A DNA stretch of 20,530 nt from Bacillus_CJ salitolerans (GCF_042680805.1 NZ_JBHUEM010000044.1:1-20530); one strand, 5' to 3'; numbered from the stretch's first letter, positions 7,563 to 15,088 are shown. Numbers and translations: made by a program. Notes: generated by a model from the letters alone, not told the origin.

Positions 7563-7706
7563 CTAACCAATAGGTGGATAAATTGGTTCATCAGATCGTG
7601 TTGGTTCACCTGAAATACTATAATCCTCTGTTCCTAAGAAATTTCCTTTATCCATAGTAGTTAATATTAATGATGCTAAAATTACTATAAAAATTAGTTT
7701 TCTCAT
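7563..7706 (-). CDS. Exported signalling propeptide (47 residues) of the RRNPP system
   Basis: ATG at 7706-7704 overlaps the stop of the upstream regulator by one base (TAATG), and GGAGG lies 5-6 bp before it, inside the regulator's last codons. Stop TAG at 7565-7563. The precursor has a basic start and a hydrophobic core (MRKLIFIVILASLILTT), then a hydrophilic tail ending SDEPIYPPIG. This is the design of NprX, PapR and Phr precursors: secretion through Sec, proteolytic trimming to a C-terminal oligopeptide of 5-10 residues, and re-import by an oligopeptide permease to bind the TPR regulator. The mature peptide is probably within the last ten residues; its exact ends cannot be read from sequence. 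Location and translational coupling, as in nprR-nprX, are the main evidence. Confidence 0.8.
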   Translation of the reverse strand: MRKLIFIVILASLILTTMDKGNFLGTEDYSISGEPTRSDEPIYPPIG

Positions 7707-8956
7707 TATAGTCCTCCTGTTGATTGTGACAATTGTTTTTTAAGTGTTTTATTGGAAATTTCTAAGTATTTTATTGTGCTTTTATAATCTTCTTTTTCTT
7801 GATAATAGTCTATCAACTTAGAGCAATAGATAATAATATCATCAAAAAATAAATATTTTTCTAATTTATCGAGGCTTTTGACGGAATTAGCAAACTCCTC
7901 TGTTGTAAGACTTAGATACTTAAACTTGAACTTATATTTGGTTTCTTTGGCCTTGTTATTTTCTTTCTGAGATAACATAATTACTTCGGGGATTATTTCT
8001 AATGCATTATTTGGTTGATTACTTTCGATGTAAGTTTCTACTAACTGAGCTAGAGATGTTAAGCATGAACTACCAATTTCCCGTGATATTTTAATACTCG
8101 TTTTTAATAGAGATATAGCCTCATCAAAATTCTTCTTCTTTTTCATAAGTAAAGATAGGTTATGAGTAGTTTGAGAAATAATATAATAATCTCCAAGTCT
8201 CTGTGCATTCTCTAATAACAGTTTATAGTGATGCTCTGATTCTTGGAAAGCACCAATTTTAAAATAGGAGATGGCTAAATTCATCTGAGTATGAACTTTT
8301 CTCGTGAAATTATTGTATGATTCAAATAATTCTAGAGCTTTAATTCCATATAATATAGCAGCTCCCGAATTATTAGTCATACTCATAGTTAAGGAAATGT
8401 GGTAATAGAACTCACCGTAGTGTTCAAAAGGTTCACCAACCAATGAATTGAAAATTGACTGAGCTTTACTGTGATCCCCTATATGCATATTGTAAATTGC
8501 ATTAAAATAGTTGAACAAAAGTTTTTCATATTTGGGAAATTTTTTTGACTTACGTGAAAGTGATTTTTGACTAATAATAAATCTTTCTTTTTTATTTATA
8601 AAAAGGAAATATCGAAATTCAATAATTGTAAAAAGTAAGTCCAATCCCAATGTAGATAAATAATCTTTTTCTTTTTTTATTGCAACATACTTTTGATTAG
8701 CACTTTCCTGATCTTGATAAACTATTGATTTGTACATATCATTTAATTTTAGCTTATAAGAGTAAATATCTTTTTGAATTTTTTTAAAATCTACATCTAG
8801 TTTTCGGGTTAAAAGTGAAATGGTTTGTTCATTTACTTCTTTACTTCCATTCTCTATTTTAGATAGGTGCGAAACGGAACATATTCCATATGCTAAACTT
8901 TCTTGGGTTAATTGCTTCCCTTTACGAACATTCTTAATAATTAAACCGATTTCCAT
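7706..8956 (-). CDS. XRE-TPR transcriptional regulator of the RRNPP (NprR/PlcR-like) family
   Basis: 416-residue quorum-sensing regulator, beginning MEIGLIIKNVRKGKQ. GGAGG stands 7 bp before the ATG at 8956; an upstream in-frame start near 9004 has no such site. Residues about 5-60 are an XRE helix-turn-helix (LTQESLAYGICSVSHLSKIENG). The rest is a helical repeat region of TPR type from about residue 110 to the end, e.g. LGDYYIISQTTHNLSLLMK and NFDEAISLLKTSIK. Size and architecture match NprR, longer than PlcR. In this family a re-imported peptide binds the TPR groove and changes DNA binding. The partner peptide gene follows directly with overlapping stop/start. The divergent exported-protein genes are the natural regulatory targets, by analogy with PlcR and NprR. 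Confidence 0.88.
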   Translation of the reverse strand: MEIGLIIKNVRKGKQLTQESLAYGICSVSHLSKIENGSKEVNEQTISLLTRKLDVDFKKIQKDIYSYKLKLNDMYKSIVYQDQESANQKYVAIKKEKDYLSTLGLDLLFTIIEFRYFLFINKKERFIISQKSLSRKSKKFPKYEKLLFNYFNAIYNMHIGDHSKAQSIFNSLVGEPFEHYGEFYYHISLTMSMTNNSGAAILYGIKALELFESYNNFTRKVHTQMNLAISYFKIGAFQESEHHYKLLLENAQRLGDYYIISQTTHNLSLLMKKKKNFDEAISLLKTSIKISREIGSSCLTSLAQLVETYIESNQPNNALEIIPEVIMLSQKENNKAKETKYKFKFKYLSLTTEEFANSVKSLDKLEKYLFFDDIIIYCSKLIDYYQEKEDYKSTIKYLEISNKTLKKQLSQSTGGL

Positions 8957-9027
8957 TAAATGCCTCCAACATAATTTATAACTTGAGTTTATCAAATTAT
9001 ACAAATATTGTAAAAAAATATAGTGTG

Positions 9028-9056
9028 ATTTTTCCCAAGTCTTTCTTCTAGGAAAG
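9028..9056. promoter_or_regulatory. Candidate regulator site between the RRNPP gene and the lipoprotein gene
   Basis: ATTTTTCCCAA (9028-9038) is followed by an imperfect inverted repeat CTTTC...GAAAG (9041-9056). A nearly identical AATTTTCCCAA recurs at 9720-9730, in front of the next gene. The recurrence upstream of two divergent-side genes makes it a candidate operator of the neighbouring regulator; it could also be chance. Confidence 0.35.
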
Positions 9057-9102
9057 TGTGTTAATCTAAAAAAGGAACATATTTATTATCAGAAGGAGAG
9101 CG

Positions 9103-9684
9103 ATGATTATGAAACGACTAAAATCTAGTTTTATTTGTATGGTTATTATTGTAATGACTGCATGCTCTTTACAAGGGAATTCTTATGATGATACTTCACA
9201 AATACCAAAGTCATTACTGGTTCAGAAACTAAAAATTCAAAATGAAAATAAAGAATTTACAACTTATGAACCTGTTAATTTAGAGACAGCTAAAGAAGTC
9301 TTACCGTTCTTGTATAGAACACCAAACAAGTTACCTTTTAAATATGTTGATCCTAAAGTTACTATTGACGTACTGAAAAACATACAAGACCAAGAAAAAA
9401 TTAAAGTAAGTACAACATTTTCTTCCAAAGACGGTATTGGTGAATCACTAGTTTACGAGGTTACCAATTATAATTTTACATTAGATTTGATTATTAAAAA
9501 CCAAACATATGATAAAAAACTTAAAATAAACGGTCAAGAAGCATATTTTTCCCAATATAATGAATCTTCCGGAAGACTACAATGGAGAGATGAAGATACT
9601 GAGATTTCGCTTGAATACAACAATCTTAGTAAGGGGAATGTACAAAAGGAATTAGTAAAAGTAGCAAAATATTTAACTAATTAA
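9103..9684 (+). CDS. Lipoprotein with DUF4367-like domain
   Basis: 193-residue lipoprotein. The N-terminus is basic, then hydrophobic, with a lipobox IVMTAC (cysteine at about residue 21), so it is probably lipid-anchored outside the membrane. The body carries the pattern P.KLPFKYV...KVTIDV..., Y.V.NYNFTLDL, KINGQEAYF and LQW......LEYNN, followed by a closing helix; this resembles the DUF4367 domain of Bacillus lipoproteins, a tentative assignment. AAGGAG lies 4 bp before the ATG at 9103 and 10 bp before an alternative ATG at 9109. It is the first of three exported-protein genes divergent from the RRNPP regulator. Role unknown; sensing or immunity are possible. Confidence 0.8.
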   Translation: MIMKRLKSSFICMVIIVMTACSLQGNSYDDTSQIPKSLLVQKLKIQNENKEFTTYEPVNLETAKEVLPFLYRTPNKLPFKYVDPKVTIDVLKNIQDQEKIKVSTTFSSKDGIGESLVYEVTNYNFTLDLIIKNQTYDKKLKINGQEAYFSQYNESSGRLQWRDEDTEISLEYNNLSKGNVQKELVKVAKYLTN

Positions 9685-9715
9685 CAGAATAGCACCTGCT
9701 AATCTGTTTTTTTTT
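9683..9715 (+). terminator. Terminator after the lipoprotein gene
   Basis: AACAGA/TCTGTT and inner AGC/GCT form an interrupted stem, followed by a run of T to 9715. The next gene therefore has its own promoter region. Confidence 0.85.
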
Positions 9716-9719
9716 ATAG

Positions 9720-9747
9720 AATTTTCCCAACATAAAAGAATATTCTT
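9720..9747. promoter_or_regulatory. Second copy of the shared motif plus palindrome before the secreted-protein gene
   Basis: AATTTTCCCAA (9720-9730), the near copy of the element at 9028-9038, is followed after 5 bp by a perfect 12-bp palindrome AAGAATATTCTT (9736-9747). It lies about 60-90 bp before the TTG start at 9809. Confidence 0.35.
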
Positions 9748-9808
9748 AATTCAAATTATATGATTAACTTTAAAATGTAGTAACTAAATAATGTGAGGAG
9801 GAAGTATA

Positions 9809-10312
9809 TTGAAGAAAGTATTACAAGTTTTTTTCTTAGCCTTTCTAGTAATCGGAGGAGTTGGCCTTACTGTCAAAGCTGATTACATAGATGATCTTAT
9901 GTCATGTTATATTACTGTTGGAATAGGATCAGAACAAAAGTGTACAAATACATTATATGCATCTGATTACTCAGGAGGTAATGGTTCTTATGATTGGTAT
10001 CATTACCAATACCACACTGTAAAAAATGTTAACAATACTGATATGTACCTCAGATCTACAGAGTGGAAACCTATTATAAATGATGGAAATCCTTATTATA
10101 TTGGTACCACTTATGTAAATAATGATGGTACTAAAGTTTGGACCACAGATGCCTATAATTCAAAATTTTTAATGGACTATAATGGCCAAACTTTGTATAT
10201 TCCAATTGGAGTAACTATACAAGAAGGCGCGTCATCCCTAAGACACATAATACCTGACGATCATGCTCAAGCATCAACATATAGACAGGGTACATTCTTT
10301 TATTTGAATTAA
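9809..10312 (+). CDS. Secreted protein of unknown function
   Basis: 167 residues from a TTG start at 9809 with GAGGAGGAAG just upstream. A classical Sec signal peptide covers about residues 1-24, with cleavage expected after VKA, leaving ~143 residues of soluble secreted protein. The mature part contains two cysteines (SCYIT, QKCTN) that could form a disulfide, an aromatic and glycine-rich section (GGNGSYDWYHYQYHT) and a predicted beta-rich appearance. It shows no lipobox, membrane segment or catalytic motif I recognise. The downstream gene begins 14 bp after its stop, so the two are co-transcribed. A secreted toxin, bacteriocin-like or adhesive role is conceivable but not indicated by any motif. 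Confidence 0.75.
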   Translation: MKKVLQVFFLAFLVIGGVGLTVKADYIDDLMSCYITVGIGSEQKCTNTLYASDYSGGNGSYDWYHYQYHTVKNVNNTDMYLRSTEWKPIINDGNPYYIGTTYVNNDGTKVWTTDAYNSKFLMDYNGQTLYIPIGVTIQEGASSLRHIIPDDHAQASTYRQGTFFYLN

Positions 10313-10326
10313 GGAGGGATTAGAAT

Positions 10327-10884
10327 ATGAAGAAACTCAAACTTTTAATTACAGGTATCATTTTAGGTGGTTCAATTCTTTCTTTTCAACTAATTAGTGC
10401 TAATGTTCAGGGAGAGAATAATCACGTCTATGCATCAGAAAAAAAATCAAAAGTTGACTATAAAGATATAAAAGATGCACGTAAAGAACTAAAAGAAGAT
10501 TTCAAAAAGAAAATGAAGATGCCTAAAAAACTACCATTTTCAAGTGAGGCACCATATGCAATGACAATCAACCATGGTGATTCTATTCAATATTACGATG
10601 AAGTATTTCTATTCAATGAGAATAAGGGTCGTGTAATGATTCGAGCATACGAAAGGGAAGTTACTCAAATTTGGGGAGAATACGAGCCTGAAGAGATAGA
10701 TTTAAAGAAGGATAGAAAAGGACAATTTCTAGACAATGGAGTAGTTCAACAAATTTACTGGGTTGATGATGAGAATGGAGTATATTATGTAATCTCAGCT
10801 TTAAAGGATAAAACAAAATTAGAACTTAAGTTCAGTAAAGAAGAATTAATTGCTATACTAGATTCTTTTGTGAAAATAAAATAA
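10327..10884 (+). CDS. Exported protein of unknown function
   Basis: 185 residues, ATG at 10327, with AGGAGGG upstream (TTAAGGAGGGATTAG), 14 bp after the preceding stop, so an operon partner. Signal peptide or N-terminal anchor at about residues 5-25, possible cleavage near VYA-SEK (residue ~37). Then a lysine-rich linker and a globular domain of about 130 residues. The segment MPKKLPFSSEAPYAM is reminiscent of the KLPFKYV section of the lipoprotein at 9103-9684, so the two may share a fold, but this is weak. No catalytic motif is seen. Immunity or chaperone partner of the secreted protein is one possibility. Confidence 0.72.
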   Translation: MKKLKLLITGIILGGSILSFQLISANVQGENNHVYASEKKSKVDYKDIKDARKELKEDFKKKMKMPKKLPFSSEAPYAMTINHGDSIQYYDEVFLFNENKGRVMIRAYEREVTQIWGEYEPEEIDLKKDRKGQFLDNGVVQQIYWVDDENGVYYVISALKDKTKLELKFSKEELIAILDSFVKIK

Positions 10885-10920
10885 ATGTAATCTGTATTTA
10901 AATAACATAAAATCCACTTT

Positions 10921-10954
10921 AAAAACCAAGTGCATAATTGCTCTTGGTTTTTTT
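10921..10954 (+). terminator. Terminator of the exported-protein operon
   Basis: AAAACCAAG-TGCA pairs with TGC-T-CTTGGTTTT with a short loop, ending in seven T. Confidence 0.85.
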
Positions 10955-11027
10955 ACATGAGTTATTTAAGGGGAATTTTTAAAGGGATTAAATCTTAATG
11001 ACTATACTTATAATGTGCTCTTACTTA

Positions 11028-11195
11028 CTACTGGGATAGGGAAATGCTGGGGAGCAATAATTTTTCTAATGAAATAGAATGAAGATTCCCATTTCGCTGT
11101 GAGACTTTTTTATCTTGATCAAATACATGCACAACTCCAACTCCTACAATAACAAAAGTGAAAAAGGTTTTTATTAATAAAACTTTACTTTTCAT
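11028..11195 (-). CDS. 55-residue secreted peptide, unknown
   Basis: ATG at 11195-11193, with GAGGAAAGG about 6 bp upstream; stop TAG at 11030-11028. The product begins MKSKVLLIKTFFTFVIVGVGV, a signal-peptide-like basic-plus-hydrophobic segment, then a short hydrophilic tail ending SISLSQ. The longer reading that begins at 11294 overlaps the metzincin fragment in another frame and is probably spurious. Architecture recalls Phr/PapR/NprX precursors or a small exported peptide, but no TPR regulator lies next to it (the nearest is 2 kb away and has its own peptide). It could be an orphan signal or part of a degraded protease locus. Confidence 0.45.
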   Translation of the reverse strand: MKSKVLLIKTFFTFVIVGVGVVHVFDQDKKVSQRNGNLHSISLEKLLLPSISLSQ

Positions 11196-11241
11196 CTTAC
11201 CTTTCCTCATTAAATTTATTCGTAGATAATGTGAATACCGT

Positions 11242-11682
11242 TTAAATCTCCCTTTCAGGTCCGTCAGCAGTTCCTCCACCTTCCCAGATATCACGAAACA
11301 TTAACTGCTGAGAATAACCATGATTTCCAAGCCCAAACGTGTGTCCCCACTCATGTGCGATAAATGTTTCACGGAATGCAGCGCTTGCGGTTTTTAATTT
11401 TGCATGATTAAGCCTTATCCTCCATGTAGTAGCATGTTCTCCTGATGCCGTTAGAACATCTTGGTATGCCGCGAATCTACTTAAAAAGTTTTCATAAACT
11501 TCTATTGTATTTCCTGATTCTTCATCATATGCCCCATCAACGTCACTAGCGTCTCTCCATAGTGTAATTGCATTAGCGTTAGCCACCTTGTAGTTTATAC
11601 CATCTCTAATTTCATCCGCGGAAGAATGATAAGAGTAGCTAGCTATTGCAGTAGGGTTGTGGTATCCATAGTATACCAATGT
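11242..11682 (-). pseudogene. Metzincin-type zinc metalloprotease fragment
   Basis: The reading contains HEWGHTFGLGNH, a textbook HExxHxxGxxH zinc site with three histidines, followed by QQLMFRD where a Met-turn is expected. The protein is only about 145 residues. There is no signal peptide or pro-region, its 5' end runs into a subtilase fragment on the other strand at about 11680, the apparent start is a TTG without a ribosome site, and the in-frame codons before it soon meet a stop. This is best read as the surviving catalytic core of a longer exported protease, truncated by recombination at its N-terminus. Its own C-terminal end (GPEREI) may be genuine or altered. Confidence 0.65.
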
Positions 11683-11960
11683 TAAATGGCTTGCTGCTGG
11701 TACAAGCTTTTCAGCTCAACTAATATCGAGTAAAGCAGCAGAGATTTTAGGTAGATGTAACCGGTTTACCTCACTAGTAGCGAGACCATTACTAATTGAT
11801 TCAGCAAAATCCAAATCAATTAGATAATCATATTGGTTACGGAATTGTAGATCAAAATGTTGATGATATTATAAGGTGTGACAGAAATCATGTAAACATC
11901 ATATATTCTAATTCTATGAATCCGAAAGGTATGGAAAAGCTACCGATTCCTTTACCTTAA
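11672..11960 (+). pseudogene. C-terminal fragment of a subtilisin-like (S8) protease, frameshifted
   Basis: In one plus-strand frame, 11672-11827 encodes LAAGTSFSAQLISSKAAEIL, the S8 catalytic-serine motif GTSxSA followed by the conserved helix, and ends at a stop. In the next frame 11826-11960 continues NHIGYGIVDQNVDDII, as expected for the end of a subtilase catalytic domain, and ends MEKLPIPLP. The two parts are joined by one frameshift near 11825. No catalytic Asp or His region and no start exist. The tail recalls the large S8 proteases found with AAA ATPases in anti-phage (IetAS-like) loci, but that link is speculative and no ATPase gene is present. Confidence 0.6.
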
Positions 11961-11983
11961 AATGCCTCGGATAGGAAAAACAC

Positions 11984-12000
11984 ATGTAAATATTTTACAT
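11984..12000. promoter_or_regulatory. Inverted repeat upstream of the 12061 gene
   Basis: Perfect 7-bp arms ATGTAAA/TTTACAT separated by 3 bp (17 bp in total), 60 bp before the ATG at 12061. A possible dimeric-repressor site; regulator unknown. Confidence 0.35.
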
Positions 12001-12060
12001 AGTAATAAATTGCTGTAAGCGGTATTATAAGAAAAAATGTAAGAAAGAAGGTTTATTATA

Positions 12061-12618
12061 ATGAATGTTAAACATAAAAAAAGCATAGCCATAGGTACTA
12101 TGGCTTTGTGTGTACTCCTTCTACTTTTAATTCTGATAACTAGTAACAGAGAGCAAGATGTTCTTGTAAATGGAACTAATGACAAGAACTTAAGTAAAGA
12201 TCCTAATAAAATTGATGAAATAATTTCAAACGTTTATGGGAGCTATGAATCATTTGAAAAATATGGCGTTATCTATTTGAAGGGAAAAACCACTATTATA
12301 GGAATTAAAGATTTAAACGAAAGTTTATATATTAAATTAAAAGTGGAGTTAGAAGAAGCTGTTTCCGAAGAAATTTATGAGGTTATTAAAGTAAAATATT
12401 CAATAAATGATTTAAAGAAAATGCAAAATGAACTTAACGAAATGATAAAAGAAAATAATATTTATCAAGCTGTAGGTACAGGTATTCGTATAGAAGAACA
12501 AGTTATAATATTAGATGTTACAGAAGAAATTCCTCAAGTCCAAAAAGAAATATTACAAGAAAAATTTGGTGATTTACTCATAATTACAATTGTTGAAGAT
12601 ACTCCCGAGTCCACATAA
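12061..12618 (+). CDS. Membrane-anchored protein, unknown function
   Basis: 185 residues from the ATG at 12061, with AAGAAGG upstream. One membrane segment at about residues 9-27 follows a basic N-terminus (NVKHKKS), so the remaining 155 residues should lie outside the cell. They show two long mixed alpha/beta halves rich in Ile, Glu and Lys (for example KGKTTIIGIKDL, YEVIKVKYSINDLKKMQNEL, IRIEEQVIILDV), without cysteine or catalytic motif. I do not recognise the family. It converges on the recombinase gene at 12714, and the two share a bidirectional terminator. Confidence 0.72.
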   Translation: MNVKHKKSIAIGTMALCVLLLLLILITSNREQDVLVNGTNDKNLSKDPNKIDEIISNVYGSYESFEKYGVIYLKGKTTIIGIKDLNESLYIKLKVELEEAVSEEIYEVIKVKYSINDLKKMQNELNEMIKENNIYQAVGTGIRIEEQVIILDVTEEIPQVQKEILQEKFGDLLIITIVEDTPEST

Positions 12619-12648
12619 ATAATAATAAATTTAAATAAGAAAAAATTA

Positions 12649-12702
12649 AAAAGGAGTAGTTTTATTACCTGCCAATATTATTGGTATAAACTACTCTTTT
12701 TG
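12649..12702. terminator. Bidirectional terminator between the 12061 gene and the recombinase
   Basis: GAGTAGTTT (12654-12662) pairs with AAACTACTC (12688-12696), flanked by A-rich sequence on the left and T5 on the right, so it works in both directions for the two convergent genes. Confidence 0.8.
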
Positions 12703-12713
12703 GATGAATATAT

Positions 12714-14264
12714 TCACATCTTTGTATAAAGCTGAATTAAAAACTCATCTTTCTTATTCCATTCTTTTTTTCTTAAATATGTTGCTTTTTCAAGTATCGT
12801 CTTAAGAAGATAATTTTTTTCTTCAATATTTTCAGTATTATAGTAGGCATCTAATACATTTTTGATTTTTGGAATTACTTGTTCAAGACCAGTAGCTATT
12901 TCCAGTTCAGCTTCAATTTCTTCTGCAAGCATCTTCATTTCATTTCGAGTACTATTTATCCGATCTATAATTGATTGTTGTCTTTCAATAAAAGTATCTA
13001 TGTCATAAACTCCTCGTTCTAAAAAATCATGGAGTTTACTTTTTTGATTATTTAGTTCTACTATGTCCTTTTCTTTTTTTTCAAGGGCTTTCTGCTTTAA
13101 AGGGAGGTCACTTTTTGTATTACTCTTTTTTTTAATCATATCTGAATGTATTTCAAATGAATCAATGATTTCTTTAAGCCCTTGCAAAATTCTTGTTTCT
13201 ACTAAAACCATAGAAGCCCCTTTTTGTATCCCTTTACAGGAAGGTTTTACACATCTGATTTGAGGATTAGGTCTATCTCTTCTTGGTTGATACAACATTG
13301 AATGTCCGCATAATTCACAAACTAAAATCCCAGCTAGTGGGTTTGAAAGCCTCTTGGTTTTAATAGTTGGTGGTCTCCATCTTCCACTATGGGATTGATT
13401 GGCTCGATCAAATAATTCAATAGTAACAATACCCACATGAGCATCTTCATGTTTTTGCCACCTTTCTTTAGGTGCTTTTTTTCGTGTGTATTTTCCATTT
13501 TGTTTAACATACCGTACCTTCCCCCAGATAATATGGCCGATATAAACCTCGTTTTTAATAATTGAAGAAATAGTTGAAGGATTCCAATACCTTCCCTCAG
13601 GTGGGGGTATTTCTAAATTATCGAGTTCTAGGGCAACTGCTTGTCTTCCATAACCACTACTAATCATTTCAAATATTTTTTGCACTACCCAGGATTTCTC
13701 AGGATCAGGATAAAGTTTAAGGTTTGTATCTCTTAAATATCCATAAGGAGGCTTTTTAGAAATTGATTTGCCTTCTTTAGCAGAGGCTCTTCTTCCACGT
13801 TGCATCCGCTTTACAATTTGTTTTAACTCTTCTCTAGCAATAAGAGATTTAATACTAAAATTTAGCTCTTGGCTCTCGTCGTTTGGATTGATGATTTCTG
13901 TTGGGGTAATGATGAGAGTTTCAGAAAAACGGAGAACACGATAAATCGTTCCTTGATCTACCATATCCCCACGACCAAGACGGTCTATATCCATAACCAG
14001 AACAGCATCAGCAATTCCAGTTTCCACTTCTCTTAATAGCTCCTGCATTTTAGGACGTTCAGAAATGTATTCACCGGAAACAACTTCTTCAAAAATATCA
14101 ATAATGTTGTGACGGTCTTTTTTTACTATTTCAAAAAGCTGTTTTCGGTGTTTATCAAGCGTGTCAAATGCACGACCTTCTTCGCCAGCTTTTCTTTCTT
14201 CTTCCACATCTTTTCTACTTTTACGTAAGTAAATGAATACATCTAGGTCTGTTGGACGATACAT
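12714..14264 (-). CDS. Large serine recombinase (site-specific integrase/excisionase)
   Basis: 516 residues, ATG at 14264, with GAGGTGA upstream. Serine recombinases cut both strands at two attachment sites through a phosphoserine intermediate and rejoin them after rotation; large ones integrate or excise phages and transposons. The resolvase-type catalytic domain spans residues 1 to about 155, with the nucleophile Ser16 in YLRKSRKD and the arginines of DIDRLGRG (95, 98). The recombinase domain follows (PPYGY, then about residues 190-290, including the STISSIIKNEVYIG helix). A zinc ribbon CELCG...CVKPSC comes near 315-345, and a coiled coil near 370-460 that in this class controls direction of recombination. 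All elements are present, so it looks functional. It is divergent from the other recombinases; it could be the one acting on yhbH or belong to an older element. Confidence 0.93.
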   Translation of the reverse strand: MYRPTDLDVFIYLRKSRKDVEEERKAGEEGRAFDTLDKHRKQLFEIVKKDRHNIIDIFEEVVSGEYISERPKMQELLREVETGIADAVLVMDIDRLGRGDMVDQGTIYRVLRFSETLIITPTEIINPNDESQELNFSIKSLIAREELKQIVKRMQRGRRASAKEGKSISKKPPYGYLRDTNLKLYPDPEKSWVVQKIFEMISSGYGRQAVALELDNLEIPPPEGRYWNPSTISSIIKNEVYIGHIIWGKVRYVKQNGKYTRKKAPKERWQKHEDAHVGIVTIELFDRANQSHSGRWRPPTIKTKRLSNPLAGILVCELCGHSMLYQPRRDRPNPQIRCVKPSCKGIQKGASMVLVETRILQGLKEIIDSFEIHSDMIKKKSNTKSDLPLKQKALEKKEKDIVELNNQKSKLHDFLERGVYDIDTFIERQQSIIDRINSTRNEMKMLAEEIEAELEIATGLEQVIPKIKNVLDAYYNTENIEEKNYLLKTILEKATYLRKKEWNKKDEFLIQLYTKM

Positions 14265-14386
14265 TTTATCACCTCATTTCTTATGTACATGATATATATG
14301 CAAGTAAAACAATGAACTTTCGTATTTGTCCAAATGGATAGAAATTCTTCCTTCACTCCTTCATATACATGTATGGGGGGATGCAT

Positions 14387-14548
14387 ATGAAAGAGTTTCA
14401 ATATGGGAATACAAAAGTAATTATTCATTGTGAACTAGCTAAAATGACAAAAGAACAGCGGAAAGAATGGTATGAAAAAGAATGGGAAAAAGGTAATCCA
14501 GTATTAAAAGCAATTGTTGAAGCAGCAGTAAGCTGTCAATCCGAATAA
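14387..14548 (+). CDS. 53-residue protein of unknown function next to recombinases
   Basis: ATG at 14387 with GGGGGG at 14375-14380 upstream; two in-frame ATGs at 14372 and 14381 are alternatives. Stop TAA at 14546-14548. The product (MKEFQYGNTKVIIHCELAKM...) is soluble, with an EQRKEWYEKEWEKG helix-like centre. It is divergent from the recombinase at 14264 and ends in a strong terminator. Small ORFs next to large serine recombinases can encode directionality factors, but I cannot show that from the sequence. Confidence 0.65.
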   Translation: MKEFQYGNTKVIIHCELAKMTKEQRKEWYEKEWEKGNPVLKAIVEAAVSCQSE

Positions 14549-14551
14549 AAC

Positions 14552-14596
14552 AAAATGAGAGCAAAACCATCTAATGGTTATGCTCTCATTTTTTTA
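14552..14596. terminator. Bidirectional terminator
   Basis: Stem AAAATGAGAGCA (14552-14563) / TGCTCTCATTTT (14581-14592), with inner ACCAT/ATGGT pairing and T run. It separates the plus-strand 53-residue gene from the minus-strand regulator ending at 14691. Confidence 0.9.
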
Positions 14597-14690
14597 TAAA
14601 TTTATTCACCCTCATAAACAAATGCTCGTGTGATGAATAATTTATTTGAATATGACAAATGTTAACAATACAGAAAGTTGAGGAAGGTGA

Positions 14691-15059
14691 TTAGTGGAAG
14701 TTTTTAAAAGTCTCGGTATCAGTACAATCAAGCCCTTTTTCAAGCATAGAAACAAAGCAGTTTGCCAATTCAGGGTTTGTATTATTTAAATCCTTTAGTA
14801 GACGACTGCAACGATCTATACGAAAAATCATTTCATCATATTGCTCCGATTTGAAATCTTTTGCTTCTTGAATCAAAGTCGAAAAGTGTAACTGCTCATC
14901 AAGTTTTTCCAAAAAAGAAAGAGGCACCGTTTCGGTTTTACCTCTTTCAAGGTTACTTAAGTAGCCTGAAGAAACTCCTAATTCTTTTGCGAGTTGGTTT
15001 AAGCCAATGCCTTTTTGTTCGCGAACTGTACGAATTTTTAATCCTAATTGTTGAAACAA
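14691..15059 (-). CDS. XRE-family repressor
   Basis: 122-residue DNA-binding regulator from a TTG start at 15059, seven bases after GGAGGG (15067-15072 on the opposite strand); the longer reading from 15074 lacks this spacing. Residues about 3-60 are a helix-turn-helix of the Cro/CI type (IRTVREQKGIGLNQLAKEL, GVSSGYLSNLERG). The C-terminal half is a short helical region (KEQ.., DRCSRLLKDL) that may dimerise. It is divergent from the 44-residue gene and recombinase operon, with start codons only 29 bp apart, so promoters and operators must overlap or lie inside the coding regions. Likely represses the recombinase operon and itself. Confidence 0.85.
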   Translation of the reverse strand: MFQQLGLKIRTVREQKGIGLNQLAKELGVSSGYLSNLERGKTETVPLSFLEKLDEQLHFSTLIQEAKDFKSEQYDEMIFRIDRCSRLLKDLNNTNPELANCFVSMLEKGLDCTDTETFKNFH

Positions 15060-15088
15060 GATACATCCCTCCAAGAAAGGTTGGTTTT

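Noticed and set aside
11196..11294. Extended 88-residue version of the small peptide starting at 11294
   Set aside because: The first part overlaps the metzincin frame and the internal ATG at 11195 has the proper ribosome site.
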